DNA of 64,000 nucleotides from Hippopus hippopus (GCA_946811185.2 OX328104.1:46484505-46548504); one strand, 5' to 3'. Shown: positions 12,079-22,562, counted from the first letter of the stretch. Notes: generated by a model from the sequence alone, not told the origin. Numbers and translations: made by a program.

Positions 12079-12640
12079 AAACAAAGCTCTATGTCTTCCA
12101 GTTTTAGAAAAGAAGAATTTCAAAGTTTTCCTTCTTTGTTCTTATGTTCGAGCTTGTGACCCCCGGGGCGGGGCCAGTTTTGACCCCAGCGGCATCATTT
12201 GAACAAACTTGGTAGAGGTCCACTAGGAGATGCTACATACCAAATATCAAAGCTCTACACCTTCCAGTTTTAGAAAAGAAGAATTTTAAAGTTTTCCTTC
12301 TTTGTTCCTATGTTAGAACTTGTGACCCCAAGGGCTGGGCCAGTTTTGACCCCAGGGGCATCATATGAACAAACTTGGTAGAGGTCCAATAAGAGATACA
12401 ACATACCAAATATCAAAGCTCTACGCCTTCCAGTTTTAGAGAAGAAGAATTTCGAAGTTTTCCTTCTTTGTTCCTATGTTCAATCTTGTGACCCCCGGGG
12501 AGGGGCCAGTTTTGACCCAAGGAGCATCATATGAACAAACTTGGAAGAGGTCCACTAGGAGATGGTAGATGCCAAATATCAAAGCTCCACGCCCTCCAGT
12601 TTCAGAAAAGAAGAATTTTAAAATTTTCCTTCTTTGTTCC
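10850..12640 (+). repeat. Tandem array, 167 bp units, interrupted
   Basis: The core GGGCCAGTTTTGACCCCAGG recurs about every 167 bp at roughly 10.98, 11.15, 11.31, 11.48, 11.65, 12.17, 12.34 and 12.50 kb. The 3' end of the inner element (to 12078) breaks the series, and the units at 12079-12640 belong to the outer copy. The repeated 60-residue open frames here are array read-through. Confidence 0.75.
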
Positions 12641-12781
12641 AACGACCGGTCACAATACCTCCCCTGAGCACTTCGTGCTCAGGCGAGCTAAAAAGTGGGC
12701 CGTTTTGGTATCGGGCCGTTTCGACACTGGGCCGTTTTAGTCCTGGGCTGTTTTGGAAGTGGGCCGTTTTGACTCCAATCC

Positions 12782-13660
12782 TTGTAAGGCTGCAGCAACG
12801 ACAGGCATGTTTTCATCGGCATGAACTGTGGTTGCTGCAGCTAAAGTCATTGGGTACCCAATCGAGTCAGTTTATCCGCCTAGGAATAAAATTCTAGACC
12901 GCACAATTGGAATCCTTAATACCGTTTTTTCGCCAATGCATTCCTCTACAAGGGTCGATCTAATTATTATATTGTGGACAAGTACTTCTTACGTTTTTTT
13001 CAAAAACTTGGCTGCCAAACCATTTTGTCCCCTTGATTGAGACAAACTCCAAAGCGGATATTATTGACATGGATAGTTTTGAAGACTTTCCCCCTCTAAA
13101 AGGCACTGTTATCAATGGGGGAAAAAAAGGAAATTCCTACTATTTTTGACAAGACGACCATGCTGAGGTCACCTGATGCTAGCGATATACGTGAACTGCA
13201 TCAGTGATCCCCAGTCTGCACGTCTCAAGTAATGATGTCTTAATGCCTTAACTGGACTCTCGAGCACATCAGATCTCATAGATACGTTTAATGTTTCAGA
13301 ATCAATATCAAGAAGGGAGGACAGTGTTCAGGCGCATGAAAATGTTTCAACTAATACTGAAGTTCATTCTAACTTAAACAGGTTACCAAGTGGTGTCAGG
13401 AAACTAACAAACAACAAATTTCTAGGTACGGAAAAAATACTACATTTGGTTACATCAGCTGAAGAAAATGATATTTTAACAGAAGCGCCCCGTGGCAAAA
13501 AAAAGAAAACATTTTCTTTCTCCTAGATCAATCAGAAAATCTCGAAAGGTGGGATGACTGTGGCACGTGGGATTCTAGGTCTTCTTCAACGAAAACCACC
13601 TTTTCAATTTTGTTGAAGCAACTGCGTACCTTTGGACATCGTCCACCCTCTGGAAGCTAG
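12782..13660 (+). pseudogene. PHD/OTU-like gene, 3' part
   Basis: Resumes directly after the insertion. A Trp codon appears as TGA at about 12825 (MFSSA then stop then TVVAAAKV), followed by IGYPIESVYPP and LDRTIGILNTVFSP. Near 13005-13020 the frame shifts again to WLPNHFVPLIETN, which supplies the His expected near the end of an OTU-fold protease. The following SFEDFPPL and, further on, ERWDDCGTWDS (about 13537) suggest the gene continued beyond the OTU domain. Multiple frameshifts and stops make it a clear pseudogene. I do not know the family name of this PHD-OTU combination. Confidence 0.6.
13618..13654 (+). repeat. 37 bp block shared with 16449-16485
   Basis: Starts GCAACTGCGTACCTTTGGAC and continues through ATCGTCCACCCTCTGGA. 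It recurs 2.8 kb downstream with one mismatch. In one frame both encode NC(V/I)PLDIVHPLE. It may be a duplicated exon end of the decayed gene upstream or part of a dispersed repeat. Confidence 0.5.
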
Positions 13661-14198
13661 TACGAGGCTAAGTAATTAGTTAAGTTAATTAATGAAAAAA
13701 AAAAAAATCAAAGTGCTGTCAGCACTGTAATCGGTCGACACTGAATAACTACAGTGGTTTGAAATCACAAATCAAATGGCAGTTGTTTGAACTACGAGTA
13801 TGTATAGGATAGACATTTTATAACTGAGTCACGTAGGAACTCTCCGTCCCTTACAAATATGTAGTTTAACGGAATGCTAAAGATATACGTCTGCCAGTCG
13901 ACAGCAATAAAACGTAGAATGTAAGTGACTATTCTGACCAGTAATACCGATTTTCAAGCTTTAGATATCACTCATCATGAATAACAGTACCTACCAACCT
14001 TTTATAAAACATTAAGAAAATATAAATACATGTATTCTTTTCTGTAACCTTTGCAACTTTTGAAACTATACTGTAACATATTGTCAGATATTATCAATAA
14101 TATCCATATTGAATGATGGATATGATGAATAAGTCGTATAGAATGTGCCTGTATTATGACTATCAAAGTGATTACTTTTGGCTGCTCGCGTTTACCGT
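13661..14198. other. No gene seen
   Basis: AT-rich spacer with an A-run at 13695-13708. No coding or repeat signal that I can support. Confidence 0.5.
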
Positions 14199-14376
14199 AC
14201 GTTTTTCGGCTGGCTAAATTGTCCTTGGCAAGATTGTTCTGTCCAAAAAATCGGCTGGCCAATTTCTCCCACATTACTTTCAAAGCACGTTTTTCGGCTG
14301 GCTAAATTGTCCTTGGCAAGATTGTTCTGTCCAAAAAATCGGCTGGCCAATTTCTCCCACATTACTTTCAAAGCAT
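14199..14376 (+). repeat. Tandem duplication, 2 x 88 bp
   Basis: A unit starting ACGTTTTTCGGCTGGCTAAA is repeated at 14287 with only a few differences, so the duplication is recent. Each unit contains a partly self-complementary pair (GGCTGGCTAAATTGTCC and TCGGCTGGCCAATTT). Confidence 0.8.
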
Positions 14377-14396
14377 GTAGTATCTACTAAACCCTC

Positions 14397-14608
14397 AACC
14401 CTTTACCAAATGATGTAATTTTAGACTTGTCCAAAACGAAAGCATTCGCACATGACGAATGAAATGTAGACCAAATTAATGATGATTTGAATCGTGGAAA
14501 TGGTAAAAAAAACATGGTGAGAAAAGGAGAAAACGACGGTTATTTGCATTTTTCCACAATGTTTTTAACAACCTTCTTCCTCGGGGTCATCAGAAACGGG
14601 AAAGTTTG
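14397..14608. mobile_element. TTAA-type MITE family A, decayed copy
   Basis: Left end AACCCTTTACCAAATGATG, then AGACTTGTCCAAAACGAAAGC and a degenerate central hairpin (GAGAAAAGGAGAAAACG, then TTTTTCCACAATG). The right end fades near CTCGGGGTCATC. Confidence 0.55.
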
Positions 14609-15239
14609 GTTAAAACACACAGTTATGGCCTTTTATAGTCAGCAAAACAATATCCAAACATTACAATTTCAGTGTCGAGTTTTTTTTTCATATGAATTAT
14701 ACATAAACAGACAATTAAGATATTCAGTATGTATGTCTGTGATACTGATCTGCATTGCATTCAAAGGACAGTCTGATCTTGATCTTTTATTGTCTTCAAA
14801 AGCGACTATACATGTCACTGGAGAACATGGGCCATTGTAATGAGCAAGAGCATTACTACAGTAAACCTTGTGCTTTTAATCTGGAATATGGAGAGGATGA
14901 GAGTCAACCAATATGCTGATGAGACAAACATGTTACTGAGAGTTTTACACTAAAGCGCTCAATTAATGAAATAGATCTGATAAGCGTCGAAAAGCAGCCT
15001 AATTATTGCAAGGCCATTGCTGTCTTGACTACGATATCTCAAGAAATAGGAATAGCAGATCCAAAATTTGAGTGACTGCATGTTCTGTGCAGTCTGGTCT
15101 AAATCTGGTCTGAATCTGCGCTCTCCGAAGAGGCTTTTTCCCTGGTCAGTTGATTCAGACATGGAGAATATGACGTTAAGTGAGTTTTTTTGTGTTGCAG
15201 TTTCAGGGTTTTTTCCATCTAAGAAAATGCTCTGTTTAA

Positions 15240-15382
15240 CTCTACCAAATGACAAAATGTTGAAAATCCTTCAAATGATGAAAAAATGCTGTGAGGAAAA
15301 AGAGAACATGCTTAATACATGTATGCTGTTTTTCCCACTACATTTTTAAAGCCCGACAAGATTGTGTGGCCAACGGTTAATA
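15240..15382. mobile_element. TTAA-type MITE family A, short decayed copy
   Basis: TCTACCAAATGACAAAATG at the left, a degenerate hairpin (GAGGAAAAAGAGAACATGC, then GCTGTTTTTCCCACTAC) and ATTGTGTGGCCAACGGTTAA at the right. Internally deleted relative to other copies. Confidence 0.5.
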
Positions 15383-15488
15383 GACTGATTCCAGTCTTAA
15401 GAATGTCATCAAAAAGAAACATGTTAGTGAGCGTGTTAAATGGTACAGCCGTGGCTTTAGGGAGAGGAAGATGGGTTATGAAAACAAT

Positions 15489-15706
15489 TTAACCCTTAAC
15501 CTGCTAAGTAAGTGAAATGAAACTTTCAAGCTGACAGTAAAAACCCAGTTCTTTACTATTTCAAAGTTTTTTTTTTTTTTTTGAAAAAATATCTTCTTGT
15601 CGGACATTAAAGATACAAAATCAGACAGCATGTAGTATACAGTCTGATTTTGATCTACAATGTCCGGAAAAGGTCATAAATTCGCACTTAGCAGCCCAAG
15701 GTTTAA
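15489..15706. mobile_element. TTAA-type MITE family B
   Basis: Flanked by TTAA, with CCTGCTAAG at the left and CTTAGCAG at the right. Inside are TTGTCGGACATTAAAGATA and its inverse ATCTACAATGTCCGG around paired AATCAGACAGCA and TCTGATTTTGAT. Related copies are at 31031, 45419, 57857 and 58750. The TTAA and C-rich ends again suggest a piggyBac-like origin. Confidence 0.6.
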
Positions 15707-16710
15707 TACATCCTAAGCTGAAAGATGCATAATCAAATATATGCTGGTTTCTAAGGTTGAAAGCGTGAGATAACCAGACCATTCTGAAAATGTTGACGTA
15801 ATGGTTTCTCCACTAGGGTAATAACTCTTAAACATTTATGGTAATAACTCTTAAAAAACACTGCTTCACACGCTTCACCTCGCTTACATTAAACTACCAA
15901 CTGCAGATTACTTTTTTAAACAGCTTTTACCACCAGCATATACATCAGTTTGCTCTAATGCAAAACAATCTAAATTTTCAAATTCTTTTAAAGCAATGTT
16001 TCCTTACAAATTCCATTTCACTGCAAGTTTATCCTTGCTCCAGGCCAACTGACCTATCATCTTTTCAACACAAGGTGTGCTTACATAATCCAATACTCCT
16101 GGATTCGCTCTTGTTTCATTCATAAGTTGTTGCTTTATCACTGACACCATTCCTTGTCGCTTATCTGGGTTAAAAGTTCAACGTAATAAGGTCACAACAG
16201 CTAGTATTAGTGTTATTAGACTGTAGGTAAAAGCTGTCACAAGTTGCAGTTAGATCAGTTTGCCCTCAGCAGACGGATTTCCGAAATTTGTGGTCTCTCT
16301 AATCGTCCGGCTCACGCCGACCGATTAAAAACCAGTTTAAAAAAATATTCATGTCATAAACTAAAAATGTATATACAAATCATGTTTTTATTAGCAAGTA
16401 TCAAGTATATTACAAGGGCTAGGTCGAAAGAGAGCAATTACGAGGACTGCAACTGCATACCTTTGGACATCGTCCACCCTCTGGAGACTAGTCTCATTGT
16501 CATACTCATTTTCATTTTTTTCTCTTTCAAATACATCCGCAGTTTGCCTCGTGCACTTTGAATCGGATAATATTTTATGTTTTTTTTTTTTAAGTTTTTG
16601 TTTTCATGTACATCTAGTGCTTTGTTTCAATGTATGTGCTATGATTTAAAAAAAACGACAAGTTAATTTTATTATCAAAATGCATTTCAATTTAAATATG
16701 TTATTTAGAA
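15707..16710. other. No gene seen
   Basis: About 1 kb of AT-rich sequence. The one notable item is the 37 bp block at 16449-16485 shared with 13618-13654. Several open frames of about 100 codons here show no recognisable motifs. Confidence 0.5.
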
Positions 16711-16730
16711 TGTGTGTGTGTGTGTGTGTG

Positions 16731-16781
<51 letters not shown>
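16711..16781 (+). repeat. (TG)n(TC)n microsatellite
   Basis: A TG run followed by two TCTG steps and a long TC run, 71 bp in all. The minus-strand frame reading Arg-Glu repeats and then Thr-His repeats is this microsatellite, not a protein. Confidence 0.95.
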
Positions 16782-16784
<3 letters not shown>

Positions 16785-17274
16785 CCAATTCAGTTGGAAC
16801 AAAAGAGCTCAAGTACCAGTGAAAAATCAATTGGAATTGTTTAGAAAAGAGATTTAAAAGTGAAGTTAATGTTTGCTTTAAAGGCTTATAAACAATAATT
16901 CTTAGCAGATCGGCACATACTCCTGTTGATACATGCCATAAAACAATGAAATTGGGGGCGAATGTGAATGAAAAGGGTGGCAGAAGATCGGACTTCGACC
17001 CTTTCGTACCCACCCTTGTTCCACAATCGTTTAAATTTGAGTTTTTTTGTCTTATTCAGGTTCAAATTGAAGGTTTATGAATAGTCGTCCTCGATGATAG
17101 CGCGGTAATCCGGAAAAATACCTAATTTGCATACGTAGCGCCACCTATCCACCGTTTACTCCATCAAATCAAAAGCAGGCGTGTCTTCATTACTGATAAG
17201 TTACTTTCAACATTCCAGTGACTCGATAATAAAGCACAATTTTCCTCTATAAAGTTATCACTCTAGAAATCTAT
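16782..17274. other. No gene seen
   Basis: Spacer between the microsatellite and the tandem-array element. I see no feature in it. Confidence 0.5.
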
Positions 17275-18053
17275 GTCAAACTTGTGACCCCTGGGGAAGG
17301 GCCAATTTTGATACCCCCTGGCTATAATATGAGAGATCTTAGTACAGGTCCATTAGATGAAGCTACATGCCAAATTTGGTAGCCCTAGGCCTTAAGGTTT
17401 AGGATCAAAAGATTTTTGAAGTTTTCACTATAGAAGCCCATGTCAAACTTGTGACCCCTGGGGAGGGGCCAACTTTAATCCCAGGGCTCACTTTGAGAGA
17501 ATTTGGTAGAGCTTCATTAGATGAAGCTACATGCTGAACTATAGACTTTGTGATTTTGGAGATCAAAATTTTTTGAAGTTTTCACTACAGGAGCCAATTT
17601 AAAACTTGTGACCCCCTCGGGCAGGGCAAATTTTGATCCCAGGGCTAAAACTTGAAGAAACATGGTAGAGGTCTACTAGATAAAGCTACATACAAAATTT
17701 GGTAACCCAAGGCTTTACAGTTTTTGGAGAAGATTTTTTTAAGTTTTCACTGTAGAAGCCCACTTAAAATGTGTGACCCCCAGGGTGTAGCTCTAGGCCT
17801 TATGGTTTTGGAGAAGAAAATTTTCAAAGATTTCCAATATTTTTCAGTTCTGTGGCCATGGCAACCAGTGTTTTTGAAGGAATCAAATTCCTTGAAAGAA
17901 TTTTGAAGAGGGCCATGGCAGGAACATTTCTGTGAAGTTTCGTCAAAATCTGATTGGTAGTTTCAGAGATGATGTTTGAAATAAAAGTTAACACATGCAC
18001 GACGGAAACCGGGTCATGACATAAGCCCACTGGCCTTTGGCCAGTGGTGCTAA
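17275..18053 (+). mobile_element. Helentron-like element, CTGGCC hairpin family
   Basis: About four units of about 160 bp, each with ACTTGTGACCCCTGGGG-like cores at about 17280, 17448, 17605 and 17770. Then comes a distinct end region terminating in the hairpin CTGGCCTTTGGCCAG followed by TGGTGCTAA. The left terminus is not clear. The last about 200 bp are also present, reversed, at 61419-61640 as part of the inverted duplication. Confidence 0.6.
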
Positions 18054-18583
18054 GAATTATCTTCTTGGTGCGAAACTGTGGTTCCCGAAACTGTTATGGT
18101 GCGAAAGTACTGTGTGTTTTTGTAGACATGCGAGAAATTTCCACTCGGTAACTCTAGAAAAAAGATGAAGTAAATAAACAAAATAGTTACGTAATGATCG
18201 TACTAGAGTGAACATACATACCAGGTTGATGCAAAAATACGAAATAATCATCCGTCAATAGCCGAGTTGTCTGCGATCCAGGATTTTTACACATCGGTTG
18301 CTTCCGTCATTGTTGTATATTAAAAGTTCTACTGGGGCCGTTTCATTTCGATAAAATTATATAATCTAATAAACGATATAATTATATACAATAAACGATG
18401 CATTAATCCTACATTGAAACAAAAAATAGGGAAGAAATTGGTAAATCTAGTTACCAAATATGTATTTATCTAATATCCGAATGGTGCTTAAACGGCCCAA
18501 AATTTTACCGCGACAGGTGGCGCGTTTTTGGCGGAACGAGGACTGCATCGGAAGCGGCATAGTACCGCATGAAACTTGAAATC

Positions 18584-18696
18584 ATGGCAGAGGAAACAGA
18601 TAGTCAGTCCAGTGAAAGATGGTTACAGGCAAGGAGATCTTATCAGAGCTGTATTCGAAAAGAAAGTTTATAAAGCAGTTATATGTGAAATGCATC
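18584..18696 (+). pseudogene. First exon of the duplicated gene, left copy, broken
   Basis: ATG at 18584 and splice donor GTAAGT after 18696 are both kept. Relative to the right-arm copy, 50 bp are missing between two GAGGAAA direct repeats, leaving one. The loss is not a multiple of three, so the frame shifts after four codons and runs into a stop. The original frame is still visible downstream as GKEILSELYSKRKF-type shadow reading. The first exon cannot yield the ancestral protein. Confidence 0.8.
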
Positions 18697-19002
18697 GTAA
18701 GTAAAGTTCTTAACACCCATGACTTCTGGAAATTCACAGATATATTGTATAACAAGATTCCTAATCAAGATAGATTTTACAGTACGTTTGCATTCCAAAT
18801 TAAGCTTATTTTTCATCAGGAATTATTACACAGATTTAAAGCTACTTGTATTGCCCAGTTTTTAGTCATTCCAATTAATCATGTTCAGAAAACTAGGGTG
18901 TCAGGTGGAGGAGCTTATTTTGCATACGATATGGACTAGCATTGTAAAACATTGTACAACAACTGTCATATGTTCCAAAATATTATAGATTGAATTATAA
19001 TT

Positions 19003-21080
19003 TTAACAAGCATTTTCGTTGAAATGATATCCCCCGCCGAAAAAGACCTTTCTTGATACAAACATATTAGAGGTATTGTGTGTTGCATGAACATGTAGCC
19101 TTTTTGTTAATGGTCCATGATAAGTTACACATTAAGCCCCCTTTTTCCATGGCACAGCATTTCATTAAATGAAAAATATATAAGCGGTCCATAATAAGAT
19201 AATACATCAAGTCCCCTTTTACCATAACATGGCATTTCATTAAATGAAAACAAATGATGAAAATATACATCAAGCCCCCTTTTTTCATGACACGTCATTA
19301 TATATAAAAGAAAATTAATTGTATCAACGGACTATCCTAAGAAAGACTTGCATGAAGTTTCATAAATGTTCGTCAAGGACTTTAGAAGATATCTGTCCAG
19401 GTGGACGAATGGGCGAACTAACTGTTATTGGTCCATAATGAATTTATACATTTAGCCCCCTTTTTTCGTGACATGGCATTTCATGAAATAAAATCAAATA
19501 ACTATTGTCTATGGCTTAATAAAGATGAAGTTTAATTGCATTTTGTCCTGTAGTGAAAGAGATATTGGTCCATAATGAAAATATTTGTCAAGCCCCCTTT
19601 TTCCATGACATGACATTTAATGAACAAGAGCGGCAAATTGTCGCAAGATACGCCCGTCCCACCGCCAGTTGTCGAGGGGGGATAATAATCGTAAAGGGCA
19701 GGTACAGGAAAATAGTAGTGCAGCAGAAATCGTGTAAGTGATTGAAATAGGCATGAATATCTCCTCTAATGTTAAGGAAACATGCATATGTTTCAGGTCA
19801 TTCCAACATGAAAAGACAAAGTTATATTGTACAGAAGCATGAAAAGCTGTAAAAAAAAAAATAATGAATAGGTAATAATTCAAAAAGGGCATTAGGTAAG
19901 GTTACGGCTCCAGTGCATTGCACTTTTCGTAACTGCAACAAACATGTTTACCAAGTCTCAAGTCAATTTGACTTGAGGTGACAAAGTTCCGTTCCAGACA
20001 AGCAAGATATACTGTAAAAATGAAGATAAAAGTGGAATTACTCAAAGTCCGCGCTAGGTAGAGTTATTGTTCTTGCGCACTGTACTCCGTAATATTGCAA
20101 CAAACATGCATACCAAGTTTGAGGTCGTTCTGACTTGAGATGACAAAGTTATATTCCGGACAAGCACTAAATGCTATAAAAATGATGATCAGAGGGAAAT
20201 AACTCAAAGACAGCACAAGATAGAGTTACAATTCTTGCACACTGCACTTCCAAATATTGCAACAAATAAGCATACCATATTTCAAATCATTCCTACTTAA
20301 GATGACAAAGTTATGCTCAGGACAAGCAAGAAATGCTATAAAAATGAAGATCTAAGGGGGAATAACTAAAAATTTGTGCTAGGAAGAGTTATGGTCCTTG
20401 TGCACAGCATTCTGTAATTTTTCAACAATCATGCATACCAAGTTTGAAGATGTTCAGACTAAAAATGACAAAGTTGTATTCCGGACAAGCAGAAAATGCT
20501 GTAAAAATGACGATCAAAGGGAAATAACTCAAAGACAGCATGAGGTACAGTTATGGTTCTTTCGCACTGCACTCCGTATCATTGCAACAAACACAAATGC
20601 CAAGTTTCAAGTCAATCGGACTGGAGATGACAAAGTTATGCTCCGGACAAGCAGAAAATGCTGTAAAAATAACAATCAAAGGGAAATAACTCAAAGACAC
20701 CACGAGGTAGAGTTATGGTTCTTTCGCACTGCACTCCGTATTATTGCAACAAACACAAATGCCAAGTTTCAAGTCAATCGGATTAGAGATGACAAAGTTA
20801 TGCTCTGGACAAGCAGAAAATGCTGTAAAAATGAAGACCAAAAATTCACTCGACCGCGTAACTTAAAATCGCCCCTACTCGGCCATTTTGCATCGAATCA
20901 AAAAAACAAAAAAAGGGTCTCGGCGGAATGCGTTATTGTACACACATATAAAGTTTCACGAAATTCCGTCCAATGGTATTGGAGATATTCACCCGGACGG
21001 ACACACGGACGGACGGACGGACGGACACACGGATGGACGGACAACGCTAACACTATATCCCTCCGCCTTCAGCGGGGGAT
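19003..21080 (+). mobile_element. Composite Helentron-like insertion, left arm only
   Basis: Starts TTAACAAGC, soon followed by TATCCCCCGCCG, and ends with GCGGGGGAT after a GGACGGACGG microsatellite (20995-21040). The right arm lacks it and reads straight across (AATTATAATT, six extra bases, then ATAAAAAGAAAATAATG), so it inserted after, or was lost after, the duplication. There is no clear target duplication. The first 600 bp are loose repeats of a TTAAGCCCCCTTTTTCCATG type; the rest is a family B array. The 231-codon open frame at 20398-21093 is array and microsatellite read-through. Confidence 0.7.
19623..20850 (+). repeat. Tandem array, family B
   Basis: Opens AACAAGAGCGGCAAATTG and GCCCGTCCCACCGCCAGTTG, then about seven units of about 150 bp with GACAAAGTTATGCTCCGGAC and GCACTGCACTCCGTA. 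It is nearly collinear with 7893-8710 and with the minus strand of 61992-63226. Confidence 0.75.
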
Positions 21081-21512
21081 AAAAAGAAAATAATGAAATA
21101 GAACTGATCTAACCCAACACAAATGTTTCTAAAAGGGAGGGGGGGGTCAGAAATTGTTCAAATTTAAAATGGTTTTGCAGGGAATGTGAGACTGGGGCAA
21201 ACAGCTTCAAGCTCGAGACTGTGATCTAGATACGGCCATGTATCTAGAAAATGCAAATTTCAAAAACACAAGAAAAAAGATAAAATTGTTCACAATGAGA
21301 AATGTTTCTCAATTTTACAATATTACATTTTGACACAAAGAATTACCTAGGAATTTAGAAAAAAAAAAAAAATGATTTCTGTGTTTTCTGGTGTAGAATG
21401 GTTTCCCCGTTTAGTGGTTTCACAATATCCAAAGTGTTGTATCTTTTGAACTTGCCAAGGCCAGTAACTATTGCAACACATACATGATAAAATTGAAGAA
21501 CAGATGACACCC

Positions 21513-21735
21513 TAACCTTTTACCATGTAATCCCAAGTTTTGAAGACCCTGAAGACAAGGCTTCGGAAAACAATGTAGGAAAAGGAGAAAATGCTGGTTA
21601 CAAGTATAATCTCCTGTTCCTTTAATGTAACCCTTTCAAAAGCAATTTTAAATTCCAAGTCTCATTTATCTTGTCTGTAAATGCTTTCAATTTAGACAAA
21701 TCTACAATTTTGTCGTGCAGTTATCCTTCGGTTAA
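21513..21735. mobile_element. TTAA-type MITE family A (left arm, first)
   Basis: TAACCTTTTACCATGTAATCC at the left, central GGAAAAGGAGAAAATGCTGG, and GTCGTGCAGTTATCC near the right end. Present in both arms (right-arm partner about 59724-59936), so it was inserted before the duplication, inside the first intron. Confidence 0.65.
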
Positions 21736-21910
21736 CTGAATATCAGTAGAACATATTGTGTTATGAGTTGAAATTTTGTTTTTTGAGTTATGGCACCCTG
21801 GGCAGTGGACACAACAGGTTTTTTGTATTTTTTCTTGGAATCTCAAGTTTTGGCAGAGAGTACTTACACACTTAACATTTTCAAGGTTGTGAAAGTGTCA
21901 CAGCAGGCAT

Positions 21911-22139
21911 TTAGCCCCTTACCACACAACAAAATCTGAACCTTGTCCAAAGTGTATTAGCATTTGCATATAACAATTTCAATGTGGATCAAATGATGCA
22001 ATTTTTCAAGGGTAGAAAACATTGGGGGAAAAAAAGGAGAAAATGCTAGTTACGAGCATTTTCTCCTTTTCTGAAAATGTTTTATAAAGGGCTTCTTTAC
22101 ATGGTCATTAAACATCAGCACAGTGTGGAAAAGGATTAA
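21911..22139. mobile_element. TTAA-type MITE family A (left arm, second)
   Basis: TTAGCCCCTTACCACACAAC at the left and GTGTGGAAAAGGATTAA at the right, with the hairpin AGGAGAAAATGCTAGT and GAGCATTTTCTCC. Shared with the right arm at about 59312-59540, just before the second exon. Confidence 0.7.
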
Positions 22140-22163
22140 ATCGATTTCTGACCCTTTTTTCAG

Positions 22164-22247
22164 CAAACAAGAGACATTTACTTCAACAAGCAAAACTTCC
22201 ACCAAAGTTTGAATACGTCAAGGCAAAGAAACAGCAGTCCGATACTG
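22164..22247 (+). pseudogene. Second exon of the duplicated gene, left copy
   Basis: 84 bp between a polypyrimidine tract ending CAG and a donor GTAAGC. It encodes the same Lys/Gln-rich segment as the right-arm exon (NKRHLLQQAKLPPKF then EYVKAKKQQSDT), so the exon itself is undamaged. Its gene is disabled by the deletion in exon 1, and no third exon is recognisable in the next kilobases. It may still be spliced into non-coding transcripts. Confidence 0.7.
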
Positions 22248-22562
22248 GTAAGCAAATAAATCTTTCTACATCCATAGATGTCCTTTGAAACTTATTTGTC
22301 TTGAGCAGGCCCATTGAAAAAGAGGAGGAACACCCCCTCACCACCAGAGCCAGTTTTCACAGACATGAAGAGGAGCATTTAAAATTATCAGCTCTAATTT
22401 CCAATGCTGGTGTTAGTCACATTTACAGTCAAAACGTTACTTTTTCGTTTTCAAGTACAGGTAAAAAACTACATGTAGCACTAATAATGAAAATAGTCTT
22501 CCAAAGGGAAGAAAACATTTTGATAACGGAATCAGTACTGGCTACCAGCATTCTCTCCTTTT

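Larger units (their letters stand above)
7795..12691 (+). mobile_element. Helentron-like tandem-array element (outer copy)
   Basis: The 5' end reads AACAAGAGGACC followed by TCGCTCACCTGAG. The 3' end is the hairpin GAGCACTTCGTGCTC followed by AGGCGAGCTAA. The body is made of several tandem arrays. At least two other copies with the same kind of 5' end start inside it (7893 and 9343), so it is a nest rather than one unit. Hairpin plus CTAA at the 3' end matches Helitron-type termini; the internal arrays match the HINE/pearl-type structure known from bivalves. No Rep/helicase is encoded. Confidence 0.55.
7311..12781. mobile_element. Inverted-repeat DNA transposon inserted in the OTU gene
   Basis: Flanked by the 9 bp direct repeat TTGTAAGGC (7302-7310 and 12782-12790). 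The left end reads GGGTCAAAACGGCCCACTTT; the right end is its inverse (GTGGGCCGTTTTGACTCC). Both termini contain several AACGGCCCA-type subrepeats over about 70-90 bp. Removing the element restores the OTU reading frame through Val-Cys-Lys-Ala-Ala, so the boundaries are firm. The 9 bp duplication suggests Mutator-like mobilisation. The interior is unique AT-rich sequence (7330-7790) and then nested tandem-array elements. No transposase is visible. Confidence 0.8.
17840..22562 (+). repeat. Inverted segmental duplication, left arm
   Basis: Matches the minus strand of 58911-61640 along its whole length, except for a 2.08 kb insertion (19003-21080) present only here. Order is conserved: Helentron-like 3' end, gene start, first intron with two MITE copies, second exon, then a MITE cut at 22562 by another element. 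Identity is high by eye, with scattered indels. The arms are separated by about 36 kb. Confidence 0.85.

Noticed and set aside
16705..17013. A minus-strand frame with Arg-Glu and Thr-His runs
   Set aside because: Its N- or C-terminal repeats are the (TG)n(TC)n microsatellite in translation.
18057..18251. A 64-codon frame conserved in both arms (MIISYFCINLVC start)
   Set aside because: Conservation follows from the duplication. It lies upstream of exon 1 on the opposite strand and carries no recognisable motif. A small upstream antisense peptide is possible but unsupported.
18619..18939. A 106-codon frame starting MVTGKEILSELYSK
   Set aside because: It is a shifted reading of exon 1 plus its intron. 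The intact right-arm exon shows the real frame.
20398..21093. A 231-codon open frame ending in Thr-Asp-Gly-Arg repeats
   Set aside because: It runs through family B array units and then the GGACGGACGG microsatellite. The same peptide blocks recur in every array copy and on the other strand at 62179-62457.
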